Notes: generated by a model from the sequence alone, not told the origin. Counted from the first letter of the stretch, positions 24,001 through 34,535 are shown. The stretch: DNA of 64,000 nt from Allolobophora icterica (GCA_963556255.1 OY744613.1:37129555-37193554); one strand, 5' to 3'. Made by a program: numbers and translations.

Positions 24001-26192
24001 TCAGCCGTCTTGGCGACAATGGTGATGCCATTGACACATTCGTAGTCTGACCCGTTCTTGTAGTGGCGACTCGTTGAGAAGCGGACATTCTGCGGGTAGT
24101 GATTCAGAGCAGGCACTGTGACCATGAACGGATCCGGTAGAGCAGTCTCGCCTGGTCCACTGGCGTTCAGCACTTGGAAGCTTGGATCGTACTGCATAAC
24201 GAGACAATCAGAAGAGCAGTTGACCATGACGACGACAGCGTTCGCTGTTGTGATGTTTTCCAGAGATGCTTCGTCCCATTCACCACGAACCAACGTCACT
24301 CTGCGGAATATGTTCCACGTGCTTGGCTTGTTGTTGGCATCGAAAGATTGGAAGGTGTAGGTGACGTTGGTGTCTGTCTGAGCAACCACTCTCGTCCTGT
24401 AGCCGACAGCCCACGGTCTTCCGTAGAACGAGGCCATGATGAAGGTCATTCCCCACTGCGTAACTGGAGGAACTTGTTCAATGAGGTGATCACAGAAGAG
24501 AGTGCCGACTGGAACCATAGCACACGCGTGTCCGGAATAGACTGCGACTGGTTGCGATGACGAAACGTAGACTCCTGTGTAGTCGAAGTCAATGGATCCA
24601 GCGTGGTAGACGTCGTTCGCATTCAATGTCAGATGCAGCAAGCGGTAGCCAGAGTTCCCTCGGACGTAGCTGATCGAAATACACGTATCGTTGAATGGAC
24701 TGGCGATGGAGAAGGAAGCCTTCATCGGAAAGAACGCCGAATAGGAAGCCAAGAAGAACGTCTTACTTAGCGCTGTGATCGGAAGGGCGAGGTATCCATC
24801 TCCGGTTCCCGTCTCAGCCTTGTTCGCCTGAACGGAAATATCCATTTCGGACGATATGACGATTGCTACATTGAGCTTATCGTTGAGAGGCGACGCCAGA
24901 TCTTGAGGCATGATTCGGTTGACGTACTGGAAGTTGTTGGAGGGATTCAGTTCAATGATATTCGTGTAGTTGAGAGGAGAGTTGTACTGAAGCTTAACTC
25001 TTCCGATGACGGAACTCGTTATGAAGATCTCTTGAATGCTTTGCTGCGGGTTTGGCTTATCCGTTGAAATGTTCATGAACGAAAGATAGAATAGTCTGCC
25101 TTCCAGTCCTTCAAGGAAAGAAATAATGTTATTTAGTCAATCCAAAAATATAGCGCACTTGGAGTGCCATAGAAGCATCCCCAACGTATTTTTCTTCCTT
25201 AGCCATAACCCATAGAAACGGCGACTGTGCAGTTGTTGTAATGACAATAATTCATAACAGCCCCGTAACTAACGGAACTTCTTCTACAGGGTGTTTTAAG
25301 AGGCAAATTGTTAGCGCAGATATTAGGATTTACGTAATAAACAGATTTCAATTGTTTTCAAAAACGTGACCTGAATAGATGTTGCAGTCTGTACTACTAT
25401 CGTCGTTCTGAAATGATGCTAACAGCTCAGAAAGATACACATGTATCATGTATGCCATTTAACTCATTTAGAATACATCAGTGGCTGGCGTTATTTCAGT
25501 AATTACTCTGAGAGCAGGCATCCGATAAAAGATCTGCCTATAAACCTTCATTATGAGTTAGAATTGTATTTTTTAAAATTTAAAACAGTAATTCGAACAA
25601 AATTACCTTCTATGCTGTGAAAACCTAAAACAAAACACACACAAAATTGATAAAAATGAAACATATTGATCAGATTTAGTGCAGTAGGCCCTATATTGGT
25701 CTACAAGTAGAAGTGATCGATGCTTTCTGGAATGATTAACAAGAAAACATCTACTGAGATCATTAGCATTCGAGACCATGAGCGTGGAGAATTTCAGAAA
25801 CTCAGTGGAATGTTGCGTTAACGAGACGGGAAACTTATGAATGCCATGAATTTCAACTGCAATTCAAATCAATAGAAAAATTCTATTTGTTGGCTTTCAC
25901 AAAGTATCCTTGTGGATTTCAGTCGATCTTGTGCTTTACATTAATTAAACTTTAACATTTAGACCATAATGAAGTTAAAACATAACCAATCGCTGAAAAT
26001 TTCGATTGTCAATTTGACATCGATTCGTTTTGTCTGCCAACATAAAAACACAGTAACAAGATTTAACTAAACAATTAGCATTCGTTAAATGGTCGTTTCT
26101 AGCCATTTCATTGAAATGTAAAAATGTTGATTTGTATTGTTTTTAAAATACTCACATGTGGACAAAATGAACAGAAGCGTTCCGAATAACAT
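17666..26192 (-). CDS. IgGFc-binding-domain extracellular protein, 7 exons, 709 aa
   Basis: Joined exons on the minus strand: 26192-26156, 25624-25607, 25108-23951, 22417-22235, 21072-20941, 18767-18535 and 18034-17666. The sum is 2130 nt including TGA, every junction is GT-AG, and phases match (1,1,1,1,1,0). Residues 1-16 are a signal peptide ([12 protein letters not shown]...). Residues about 19-465 match the IgGFc-binding N-terminal domain: [26 protein letters not shown] and [17 protein letters not shown] are its usual landmarks. Many N-x-S/T sites fit a secreted protein. Residues 510-680 form a Cys-containing distal part I do not recognise. Residues about 685-698 are hydrophobic ([14 protein letters not shown]) followed by a short polar tail, suggesting a membrane or GPI-type anchor. 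In vertebrates the domain occurs in FCGBP-like mucus proteins; the ligand here is unknown. Introns 3, 4 and 5 are filled with transposons. Confidence 0.85.
18478..18518. repeat. (CAGA/CACA)n microsatellite in intron 6
   Basis: Short CAGA tetranucleotide run just downstream of exon 6 in transcription order. Confidence 0.85.
18535..18767 (-). CDS. IgGFc-type gene, exon 6
   Basis: 233 bp with acceptor TTGTGCATCAG and donor GTAAGA. It encodes [20 protein letters not shown] and [15 protein letters not shown]. No known domain was recognised. Confidence 0.8.
19075..20862 (+). pseudogene. CR1/L2-type non-LTR retrotransposon RT, interrupted (intron 5)
   Basis: The plus strand reads [56 protein letters not shown] and [13 protein letters not shown], the fingers/palm order of CR1/L2-like RTs. 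The active-site box has YIDD instead of YADD. A foreign minus-strand fragment at about 19500-19947 interrupts it. The thumb resumes at about 19990 ([20 protein letters not shown]) and decays through stops to a 3' tail ending in CATTACATTACA near 20862. It lies antisense in intron 5 of the IgGFc-type gene. Confidence 0.8.
19500..19947 (-). pseudogene. Second non-LTR element, C-terminal fragment nested in the CR1/L2-type copy
   Basis: Minus-strand frame of 146 codons reads [36 protein letters not shown] and [16 protein letters not shown]. The last part reads [20 protein letters not shown]. The I-S-W-x-x-K-x-T-N-E ... Y-x-G-H-I-x-R ... G-R-R/P-x-x-x-W-L pattern is the common C-terminal tail of RTE/jockey-like RTs. 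It splits the flanking RT into two parts, so it inserted later. Confidence 0.75.
20941..21072 (-). CDS. IgGFc-type gene, exon 5
   Basis: 132 bp with acceptor TTGATGATCAG and donor GTACAC, phase 1 at both ends. It encodes a Thr/Pro-rich linker ([17 protein letters not shown]) between the main domain and the distal part. Confidence 0.8.
21137..21345. repeat. (ATGT)n microsatellite in intron 4
   Basis: About 50 tetranucleotide units. The Tyr-Val-Cys-Met and Thr-Tyr-Ile-His frames across it are artefacts. Confidence 0.95.
21370..22110 (-). pseudogene. CR1/L2-type RT C-terminus (intron 4)
   Basis: The minus strand reads [50 protein letters not shown] and [19 protein letters not shown]. This is the familiar tail HWLPV..RI.FK...L....AP.YL..L ... 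PR.RT...G.RSF...AP.LWN.LP. A TGTATGCA microsatellite (about 21620-21725) splits it from its last segment. Same strand as the host gene. Confidence 0.8.
22235..22417 (-). CDS. IgGFc-type gene, exon 4
   Basis: 183 bp with acceptor TTATTCGACAG and donor GTAAGT. Reads [20 protein letters not shown], then AGFHSVTS and [10 protein letters not shown], the usual end of the IgGFc-binding domain. Confidence 0.9.
22920..23798 (-). mobile_element. hAT element, GGTCTT-arm family, 879 bp, perfect 8-bp target duplication (intron 3)
   Basis: Termini are CAGTCTTGTTGTC (22920) and GACAACAAGACTG (to 23798). ACTATCAG flanks both sides (22912-22919 and 23799-23806). It carries both hexamer arrays (22940-23100 and 23618-23745), the CTCGAGTGCACTCGAG palindrome and the transposase tail on the minus strand. 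It lies 152 bp from exon 3 of the IgGFc-type gene. Confidence 0.92.
23259..23462 (-). pseudogene. hAT transposase C-terminal dimerisation domain remnant
   Basis: Minus-strand [20 protein letters not shown], then a frameshifted CVSDFST and [20 protein letters not shown]. It is the same tail as at 9425, with additional decay. Confidence 0.75.
23951..25108 (-). CDS. IgGFc-type gene, exon 3 (main domain)
   Basis: 1158 bp, residues 19-404, acceptor TTCCTTGAAG and donor GTAAGC. Contains [11 protein letters not shown] at the start, the SGHxCxxVP...CDHLxEQxPPV core and the [12 protein letters not shown] end. The open frame continues past the donor only into intron and transposon sequence. Confidence 0.9.
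25607..25624 (-). CDS. IgGFc-type gene, exon 2 (18-bp microexon)
   Basis: The TGTTTTGTTTTAG acceptor precedes GTTTTCACAGCATAGAAG, followed by the donor GTAATT. It supplies CFHSIE and keeps phase 1 on both sides, finishing the signal-peptide region. It is inferred from splice sites and phase and needs transcript support. Confidence 0.65.
26156..26192 (-). CDS. IgGFc-type gene, exon 1 (coding part)
   Basis: ATG at 26192-26190 encodes [12 protein letters not shown] plus one base of codon 13, then the donor GTGAGT. A TTCTTTTTCTTAG acceptor ends 16 bases upstream of the ATG (AG at 26209-26208), so the 5' untranslated region is probably split by an intron. Confidence 0.75.
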
Positions 26193-26207
26193 CACAGTTT
26201 GTGCGGA

Positions 26208-28329
26208 CTAAGAAAAAGAAACAATTTTTGATAAATGCATCGAAATTAAAATTTCACGATGCTATATATTATGACGAGATTTAATAAATAGAAAGAAAAC
26301 GATAGGCAGCTTTCAATCTAAATTGTTAAAAATTATTTTCAGAAGTTATTGCACAATTCGGCTACTGCAAGTGCAGGCATCATAAGCCTGATGCAGTTGC
26401 AAACAAGCAACAAGGCAACAGGAAGGAAAGCCAGTGAGCTTTAGATACATTACATTGAAGAATACATTAGTTGGCCACAAAACCGTTTCTAAGCAAAGTT
26501 CCTTGATTTTCAATAAGCCTACAGGACACTGGAGAGGTGAATCGGATCCATCTATGGATTTTCTGAGAATAGATGGCGCTAAGCGTTGCTTCTAAAATAA
26601 CATCGCGCCTCAGGCAGCTGCGCAGTCTACGAGGGAGACGCTGTCGTGCGTCTCCATGTGGAGAGAAGACAGATGTCAGTGGCCAGCGATATTTCTACCT
26701 TTCCTTTGACTACTGATTCTACGGTCAACAATGTCACTTTCGCACGATCGACAGACGCACCAGCAAACGCCAGCGCTCTATAAATTTGCAATTACACAGA
26801 TTAAGTTCCTTAACTTGGAACTCAATGAAAACCGTTGGAGAGAATCGTTTGATCTCCGTTAAGTGCCAAAAGGCTTTCAAATTGTCGCTACGGATTGCTC
26901 TCCATATGGAGGTAAAACAGTAACTTTGCTACGTGACACTTACTCTGTTTAAAGCCATTGCTTTAATGATTGGCGTCCGAACTGAACGCTTTGTATAATC
27001 CAAATGTGTAGAGGAAAACGTCCAGATAGAAAGAAAACTTAATCCTTTGTTTATCGGAGTCTCTTAACGTGACAGTCTTTTGCTTCTCGTTGCGCGTATT
27101 CTGAATCTAAAACTGTTTATGTTCTTGCGTTTGTCAACAGGTGTCGTCGTCTAATTCGCGTTAGGTCTTCGTGGAATCTGAACGACCGAACGTGCGAACG
27201 AGCAGAAGACGTCGCCTACTAATGGGATCCGCCCTACAGAGGCTACAGAGGCCTGTTTACCTGTTCAGGCTTCGTTCACATGACCCGCGCCCTGCAGTCG
27301 ATGTTAACCAAGCACAGTCCGTTCAAAGCGACATATCTGCTCATTCGGACTCGCCCTGTTGAGCACCAAGACTGTCATCCTGAGACGTGAAAGGCAGCGT
27401 TTCGATTGAGTGATCTCATTTCACGCTCTACGCCCAAAAGCTACACCCACGTTAACGCCTGTGATTGTTCGCTTTGGAAGGAAAGCCAGGCTTCTATAAG
27501 AATGACTGAGATGACAAATGTTCACTGGTTGGCTGGATCTAAGAGATTTCTGGTCTGCGTGATTTCTTGTGTTATTTGCACAATCGTCAGAGTTACCGGT
27601 GCGTTTCACAAGGCTTCCATAGAGACGACGATCATGTAGTATACGTCCAGACTTCTCAGGTTAACTCTGAGATCTTTAACGCGAAATCAACCAGCGATCT
27701 TTCATAGCCTCGTGTAAATATTCGTGTATGTTCTAGATGTGTGTCTTTCTATGCCCCAGAGGTTTTGGTCTTCCTGACGAAGACATTGGCCATCGGCAAC
27801 GGACGTAGGACCTGCAGCAGACGCCCCTTAATCCATTGTTGCTTCGAAACCAAAACACTTCACCAACAAAATAAACAAATTATTATGTATGATGATGAAA
27901 CAAATTTTTTCAAAAAATAATAAAAAATTGCATGATGCGATGACTCTTATTTAGTTGTTTAAACTGTTAGTCATGATAAGTCATCATCCTGCAAGGCCTT
28001 CATTGTAGGCCTATTAAACGAATTTTTCTAATTCTACGATCACATCTACCACGAATTAGCCTAATTCTCGATCTCTTTCAGATGAAAATTTGCAATGAAC
28101 AAAGTTCATCTGATGACATTTAAAGGAAAGTACACGGATTCTGATCCGGCGCACTCTGTGGTTCCGCCAGAGGTCCATCAGCAAACGGTTTTTACAGTTT
28201 GCATTAAAGTTTAAACTACTTTTTTACACAGCTTCAATCTCCAGGTTTCTTCATCGAACTTAATAGGCTCCTATGAGGCTCCTATAATCCAAACTACAAA
28301 GATTAGCTTATAAAATTCAATGAACCACT
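26208..28329. other. No supported gene; 5' flank of the IgGFc-type gene
   Basis: I cannot identify a promoter. Open frames at 27171-27362 and 27406-27639 have no recognisable domain or splice partners. Confidence 0.4.
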
Positions 28330-28358
28330 CGAGTCAAATAAATAATAATAATAATAAT

Positions 28359-28397
<39 letters not shown>

Positions 28398-28570
28398 TTT
28401 TAATAATAATTATAATAATTATAATAACGACAATTTATATGGCGCCGTAGAGCGGCCATACCAAACAAGGGCGCCTTACAACTACTTAGCGAATAGCTGG
28501 TAAGATTTGAGCTTAGATTTGAATGAGTCTGCTGAGGTCGGCGCTGGTTGTGTATGTTGTGTAGTTAGTA
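28330..28570 (-). mobile_element. CR1/L2-type retrotransposon 3' end with (TAT)n tail
   Basis: The minus strand reads ADSFKSKLKSYQLFAK then stop (about 28540-28490), the last residues of a CR1/L2-type RT. A GGCGCC...ATATAAATTG 3' segment follows, then an ATT/AAT trinucleotide tail (about 28340-28430). Confidence 0.6.
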
Positions 28571-28756
28571 TGAGACGCCATTGTTCGTAGGCATCCAGTT
28601 CCTATACAAGGCTTCAGGTCTAAGGTATGTATTTATGCATATATACATACGTTTAGCCAGTGAATGTTCTTTTCTATAGAGGCGATGATATGTGCACTTC
28701 TGTGACGGTTGGTTTTCTTAACAATGCCTCTGTCACGGACGTTCACATGAGATAGA

Positions 28757-28845
28757 GGAGGAGGAGGACGAGGACGAGGACGAGGACGAGGAGGAGGACG
28801 AGGACGAGGACGAGGAGAAGGAGGAGGAGGAGGAGGAGGAAGGTT
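28757..28845. repeat. (GGACGA/GGA)n microsatellite
   Basis: Purine-rich hexamer and triplet repeat. The proline/arginine frame on the minus strand is an artefact. Confidence 0.9.
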
Positions 28846-29189
28846 AAGCAACTGATCCGTGGCTGTTAAAGATTCAAGATGTTTCATTTATGGACTATAG
28901 TTAAACAGGTTGAAGCGACGCTTTTTAAGGGCTTGGTCTCACATACTAAGAATACCCTGGAGGTCTTTATGCTGAGGCCGATCTCATGAGCTCTGATTCT
29001 GTACAACGCCCATCTGCGACTCCAATGCTCTCAGATTTTGTGTCTTCAATGTCTCTCAACCGTGGCATGACATCTACGAAATATAACGCTTGGACGATAT
29101 ATATATATATATTGTATATATAATATTTACGCATATAATTATTATAATTATTACAAGCACCTTTAACGCGCACAAGGTCACACAGAAAT

Positions 29190-30628
29190 AAATAAATATC
29201 ACTCATTTTGCCTCTATTTCTACTGATTCTTCTTATATTCCTCCAGTCCGTAAACTTACTGTCCCTCATAATCCTCAGTTCAGTAATGAATTTAGAATAT
29301 TCAATCTGTTAGACCACTTGCACCATGCTGCTGATGGATTAGACGGCCTTCCTGCTTGGTTCTTACGACTAACTGCACCTATCTATTCCGAAGTTATTAT
29401 CCATCTTATTAACTCCTCACTTGCTACCTCTCATATGCCCTCACAATGGAAGACTGCTATAATCAGACCTGTTGCGAAAACTGATCCTCCTACCTCCATG
29501 TCAGACTTTAGACCCATTTCTGTAGTACCTGTGCTTTCCAGACTTGTTGAGCGTGAAGTTGTCCTTAAATACCTATACCCTGTTCTCTGTGAACCTCCAC
29601 CTCATCAACAACTTCTTGACCAATTTGCTTGTCGACCCACTGGATCTACTACATCGGCCCTTATTGCAATTTTACACCAAATCTGCAGTTTATTACTTAC
29701 TGAACCTTCTGTAACTCTTGTTGCTCTTGATTTTTCTAAAGCTTTTGACTCTGTTCGACATGTTACACTAGCTCAAAAACTTTCTCGACTTAACCTTCCT
29801 GACAATATCTATAACTGGATCATTGATTTCCTTGAACAAAGGTCTCACATTACTAGGTTTGCTGGTAAATTATCTTTACTAAGGATAATAAATGCTAGTT
29901 TTGTTCAAGGATCAGGATTTGGACCTATTGCTTTTATAGTTAATGCCTCTGATCTTCACCCTATTTATGCTCAGAACTTGATGAGTAAATATGCTGATGA
30001 TACGTACCTCATTATTGGTGCCTCAATGAGGCATACTTTACTTCAAGAATTAGATTCTGTTGCTTTGTGGGCATCACAACATAATCTTAAGCTTAATACT
30101 AAAAAATCTTGTGAAATGATTTTTACTCGACGCTCTTCAGATTTTGTTCTCCCACCTCTTCTACCAGATATCACTCGAGTTACTTCTATGATTATCCTTG
30201 GTGTTAATAATAATGATTTAAAGTCAACTTCTCATATTAATAATATCATTAATACATGCTCTGGTTCCTTACAAGCACTTAGAGTACTTAGACTTCATGG
30301 CTTATCTAATGCTTCCTTACATGAAGTTGCTAGAGCTACTACTGTTGCTAGACTTTTGTATGCCGCCCCGGCTTGGTTGGAATTCGCCTCGTCTGCTGAT
30401 CGAGCTAAGATTGATCGCCTAATTCGTAAAATGAAGCGGTTGGGTTTCCTAGACCAAGATTTTCCATCGATTGACATTCTTGTTAAGAGAGCTGATCAAA
30501 GACTATTTCGCTGCATTAAATTTAACCCTTTTCATGTTCTATTTTCACTATTCCCCCCCCCCCAAACTGCAATACCATATGATCTTAGGCCTAGACCACA
30601 CAACTTTTCACTTCCTACTGAAGATTAA
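29190..30628 (+). CDS. Non-LTR retrotransposon reverse transcriptase (family A), best-preserved copy
   Basis: An open frame runs from about 29191 (after TAA) to TAA at 30626-30628; the first Met is at 29318 (436 aa). Order: HHAADGLDGLPAWFLRL, MPSQWKTAIIRPVAK, DFRPISVVPVLSRLVE, FACRPTGSTTSALI, LDFSKAFDSVRH (first catalytic Asp), VQGSGFGP, MSKYADDTYLII (intact catalytic YADD), LKLNTKKSCEMIF, ILGVNNNDL and the C-terminal LRPRPHNFSLP. The endonuclease and ORF1 are missing, so the copy is 5'-truncated, although the RT frame is uninterrupted. Its 3' end is TTTGAATAAACGAAT plus (AT)n. It is probably a recent insertion and a mobile-element gene rather than a host gene. I cannot place the clade from sequence alone. 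Confidence 0.85.
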
Positions 30629-30741
30629 AATTTTATTTCTCGTATCTTGTTTGATTGTTAACTTTATTATTCTACGACATTGTTGTTACTTGATTTGTAT
30701 ATGTACCCTAATGCGGTCTGTCATTTGGCTTTTGAATAAAC

Positions 30742-30742
<1 letters not shown>

Positions 30743-30800
<58 letters not shown>
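30743..30800. repeat. (AT)n tail of the family-A retrotransposon
   Basis: Follows TTTGAATAAACGA directly, so it marks the 3' terminus of the element. Confidence 0.9.
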
Positions 30801-30802
<2 letters not shown>

Positions 30803-31221
30803 AACTCATTGCTGCTGCCAAGAAAAATCTAGTCGCCAGATGAAGAGCAGTTAGTAATCCAGATGTTTGAAATCCAATGAGAAATAGGGAGTTTTGAGGA
30901 GTTTCTCAAAAGAAGAGATGTATAGAGTTCGAGTATCAAACAGACATTGGTAGTTGGTTTCATTCTTTGGGTCATCAACACGAAATGCACGAGGGCCCAT
31001 GACAGTGCTACATCGAAGCTCAGTCAAAAACTCATACCCGAAAATCTCATGGTCACAGAATAATACATGAGTCTGTAACGCAATTTTCCGAAGGTGTAAA
31101 GTCGACGAGTCATCTACTACAAGAGCACCATTGATCCAACAGCCACAGCAAAAGCTTATAGGTATACCCTCAAATTTCTCACCAATAAATATCACCAACT
31201 CATTGCTGCTGCCAAGAAAAA
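30800..31221 (-). mobile_element. CR1/L2-type 3' fragment flanked by a 28-bp direct repeat
   Basis: Bases 30800-30827 and 31194-31221 are the same 28 bases (ACCAACTCATTGCTGCTGCC...). Between them the minus strand reads TELRCSTVMGPRAFRVDDPK and SFEKLLKTPYFSLDFKHLDY, the C-terminus of the RT family also seen at 54250-54459. The repeat is best read as a target-site duplication made on insertion into the plus-strand element that resumes at 31194. Confidence 0.75.
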
Positions 31222-31740
31222 GTACAAATCTTTAGCTTCTCTACCCAAAGCGCCTCTGGAAAGCCGTTAACTCTCTTCTCCATCGTAAGTCTCCCTCTCC
31301 ACTCCCAAGCTGCCTACCCTCTTGAGTCCTCTGCCACCCAGACCTTCTTCTCGGACGAAACCTCATCCCTTCGCTTCTGCTCTTGATTCACACTCCCCGA
31401 TGACTCCTCCTCCAGCAGAAGTCTACCTCCTCCTATCAAACCCATTGCTTCACTTCTCACTCATCACTCCCAACCTTTCCTCCAGCCCCGAATCAAAGTG
31501 CCATTCCTCGTAACATCTCTTCCAACTTGATTCTATCGTCACCTCTCTACTCGAAGGTTATGACTCTGTCCTCGTTCCTGTTGTCATCAACATTGTCAAT
31601 TTTTCTCTGTCTCTGCTGGTCATTTCCCCCCCCCCACGGCCTTTAAACACTCGCTTGTCAATGTGCTTCTTTAAAAAAGCAATTCTTGACAAAGAAAACC
31701 TTTATAACTAGTCACCTCTTCAATCTTTCCTTTTTATCTA
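31194..31740 (+). pseudogene. CR1/L2-type RT, N-terminal part (decayed)
   Basis: Across frames the plus strand reads LIAAAKKKYKSLA, PKAPLESR, SPSPLPSCLP, FASALDSHSPMTPPPAEVYL, VLVPVVINIVNFSLS and ILDKENLYN. This order (AAKxxYY.., KALW..VN.LL, ..DP..T.LLK.....++P.IT.IVN.SL, LD...L.NYRP) is the region upstream of the CR1/L2 RT palm. Multiple stops show it is dead. Confidence 0.65.
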
Positions 31741-32150
31741 AGCTATTAAGCTAACATTCCTCGCTTCGCTGAACATAGTTAATTCCTACAGTCAAGAATG
31801 CGCATATATACAGTATAGACCTAGATACAGTTATTTATATGACCCTAAAATACTAGAAATTGTTTAACCTATATATCTGATAAATACACACGTGATGTGC
31901 ATATCATTTACTATGCAGTGCGATGTATCTATGTCTATCATTCACATTAACGTCGCCAATTTATCCAAACACACAGACCAGTTTTGTAGTAGTTCCAGTG
32001 TTTAAAGACATCTTATGGCTACCAGGGCCGTGACGTCGCCCTCCTCCTTTATCATGGCTTGGGACTAGCACTGCCTGGCACTACTGGCACGACGAGTCGT
32101 GGCGGTTAGTTAGTTTTCCAGTTCTCGCATTTGACCCGGTTTATGGTCAT

Positions 32151-32217
32151 TCCTCCTCCTCCTCCTCCTCCTCCTCCTCCTCCTCCTCCTCCTCCTCCTC
32201 CTCCTCCTCCTCCTCCT
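32151..32217. repeat. (TCC)n microsatellite
   Basis: About 22 triplets. The poly-Gly frame on the minus strand is an artefact. Confidence 0.95.
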
Positions 32218-32296
32218 GTCTCTTCTCCTGCCTCCCTCCTTTCCTCGCTCTTGCTTTCAGTTTGCTTAACGAATGCCTGACCAGTACCTGCCAGAC

Positions 32297-32542
32297 CAGC
32301 GGTTTTCAAGCTTTATTTTTACTGTACCACCAGGTGAACAATCGAATGCTGCAAAGGTCAGATCAAAACAAAAGGCAAGAAGCACCAAGTCCCCTTGCAG
32401 TTAGTGTAGGACCGTAGGTAAACAAATTTAGAAATTAATATATAATCTTAAGAATGTAATCTTTTGGAATTTTTGTCGCCTACCACTTAGCGACACCTGG
32501 CCTACCACTAGTGGTACACGTACCACCGTTTGAAAACCGCTG
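32297..32542. mobile_element. hAT MITE, 246 bp, perfect 8-bp target duplication
   Basis: Termini CAGCGGTTTTCAAG and, inverted, CAGCGGTTTTCAAACG. TGCCAGAC flanks both sides (32289-32296 and 32543-32550). Confidence 0.92.
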
Positions 32543-33594
32543 TGCCAGACCCTTGACATGCCCCAGAAAGCTCGAACGTGCGGAGAGGATGAGTGAGGGA
32601 TGGTCGATGGCTGACGTCGCTCTGTGGGGCGGTGCCTGCAGAGGACTCTCACTTGCATAACGTAGTCATGCGTGTGGTGGTTGTTTATGCATGGACGCCT
32701 TAGAAGACGATAGAGAAGGAATTGGACTCGTGCCAAAGTCTCACTGAAGACGTCATCAGCTGACGCCCTAAGGAAACATCCGACGTCTGTTAACAGGACG
32801 CCATTGCCTACCTTGTCAGCCTTATTCAACTTCAATGCATGCCGTTTATGGACACTTTTATTACGCCAAATAGGCAGAATCAACAACCAAAACCAAAATG
32901 AAACAATTAAGAATAGAAATACATAGCACTAACTAGAGAATAACATGACAGCTCACTGTACATATGTCAACAAACTGGCTATTAAGCTGAGTAATCAGTT
33001 GAGATCATATTAATCCTGAAAACTAAAACAATTATCATTGTGGAAATTACTAATAATTATGTTATGAACAACTTATTTGCACAGTAAACCATGGAAAGGA
33101 GAAAAAAGAAAAAGAAATATAGAGTATTAAATAACAACCGTCACAGTTCACTTCCAGTACATAAGATATCAAAATCACTATACAGTTGAGCAATGGCATC
33201 GTGTTTCTTCAAGAATATCAAAACAAGGTACTCAGCATTATGGTAATTATCTGACAAGTATGTCCACAGCAGGTTATGAATAACAACATTATCAGAACTG
33301 ACCAAATGGAAATACAATTTACAACGACGTAATTTTGCCAGGAAAGTAAGATGTTTATATATGGACCCAGTGCATGACTATTAGGCCTATGTTTAGTAGA
33401 TATATATATAGTAACCTATAATAGTGGAACAGGTAATTGCGCGAGTTATTTATCCAACTGAATGATTTCATTCGAATAATCGTAATCGTAATCTCAAAAT
33501 TTCTAAAGCGTCACTCAAAGGCACAAACCTATTCACGAGCGCTGCGTCAAATCAGACGGAGTTTTCCAAGAGAAGTCCAAAGTAGGTCCGAGGC

Positions 33595-33850
33595 CTGTAA
33601 CCGTGGGGACCAGATCAAGAGAGGAAGCAGAGCAGCTGTGAAGGTGGGTGTCGTTTAGGGCGAGAAGAATTGGAAGGCGGAGGATCAGATCAGTCAGGGT
33701 AGGAGTTCTTGAAAAGGTGAGACTTCAGTGGAAAGCCCGGGGGTGATAGATAGAGGAACACGAGGAAGAGGATGGAGGACGGGTTGCAATGATGATGGAG
33801 GAACCGAGAATATGTGGAACTCAGAGGCAATGGCGTCTCATTGGTAGCCT
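33595..33850 (-). pseudogene. CR1/L2-type RT extreme C-terminal fragment
   Basis: The minus strand reads FPLKSHLFKNSYPD (about 33730-33690), matching the K-T/S-H-L-F end of CR1/L2 RTs. Surrounding frames are broken. Confidence 0.45.
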
Positions 33851-34297
33851 ATGGCTTGTGTCGTACTACTTTTTAAGGTGGTATGACAACTACTTGCTTT
33901 TGCCGTACCACATTTTGGTCGGCTAAAAGCTAGAAAATACTTTAAAGTTTATTCGCGTCATTGAACTTTTACTACTTTAGTTTAATTGTCTAAACGAACC
34001 TATATAGTAAGATCATATTCTGTCGCCATGCTTAGCAACTAAGTCGCTTAGACCTGTTGACAGTCTTACCGACTTGCTACTGACTTCCTAGGTAATCCGG
34101 CATGTCTAGTAGTTACCCAATAATGTTATGCATTTCCGCCTACTGTACTTACTGTGAAATGTTAATGTGAATTCGTGAAAGAAGTTGACATACTAAAACG
34201 AATGTTTATAAAAAGAATTAAACACAGTACGACTAAGTCTGAGACTGCACCACTCCAGTGCTCGTTCAGCCTGTAATCCTTTCCATTTTGATTAATC

Positions 34298-34535
34298 CAG
34301 TGGTTCCAACATTTTTCAGTCGTTCAGTCAATGGCACCTGGTCTTAATTTAATCTACTTTTCTTCCAATTACTCCTTCATCTTAATGACGAGGTTTTAAA
34401 ATAGTAGCAGGCCCATGTCAGCAGTGATGATAGTCAGTAGTTTTTCTCATTATGTTATTCAGCCGTGGAGCCACTTAGTCTATATCAGGTTCACGGCACC
34501 ATTTGGTGCCATGGTACCCACGATGGGAAACACTG
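34298..34535. mobile_element. hAT MITE, 238 bp
   Basis: Termini CAGTGGTTCCAAC and, inverted, CAGTGTTTCCCATC. Flanks GATTAATC and GATTTAGC match at 6 of 8 positions. Confidence 0.7.

Larger units (their letters stand above)
31741..33590. other. No supported gene
   Basis: Holds a (TCC)n tract and a hAT MITE (listed separately). The minus frame at 32428-32886 overlaps the MITE and has no recognisable domain. Confidence 0.45.

Noticed and set aside
28633..28887. Proline/arginine-rich small protein
   Set aside because: Translation of a GGA/GGACGA microsatellite without other coding evidence.
32106..32309. Poly-glycine protein
   Set aside because: (TCC)n microsatellite read on the opposite strand.
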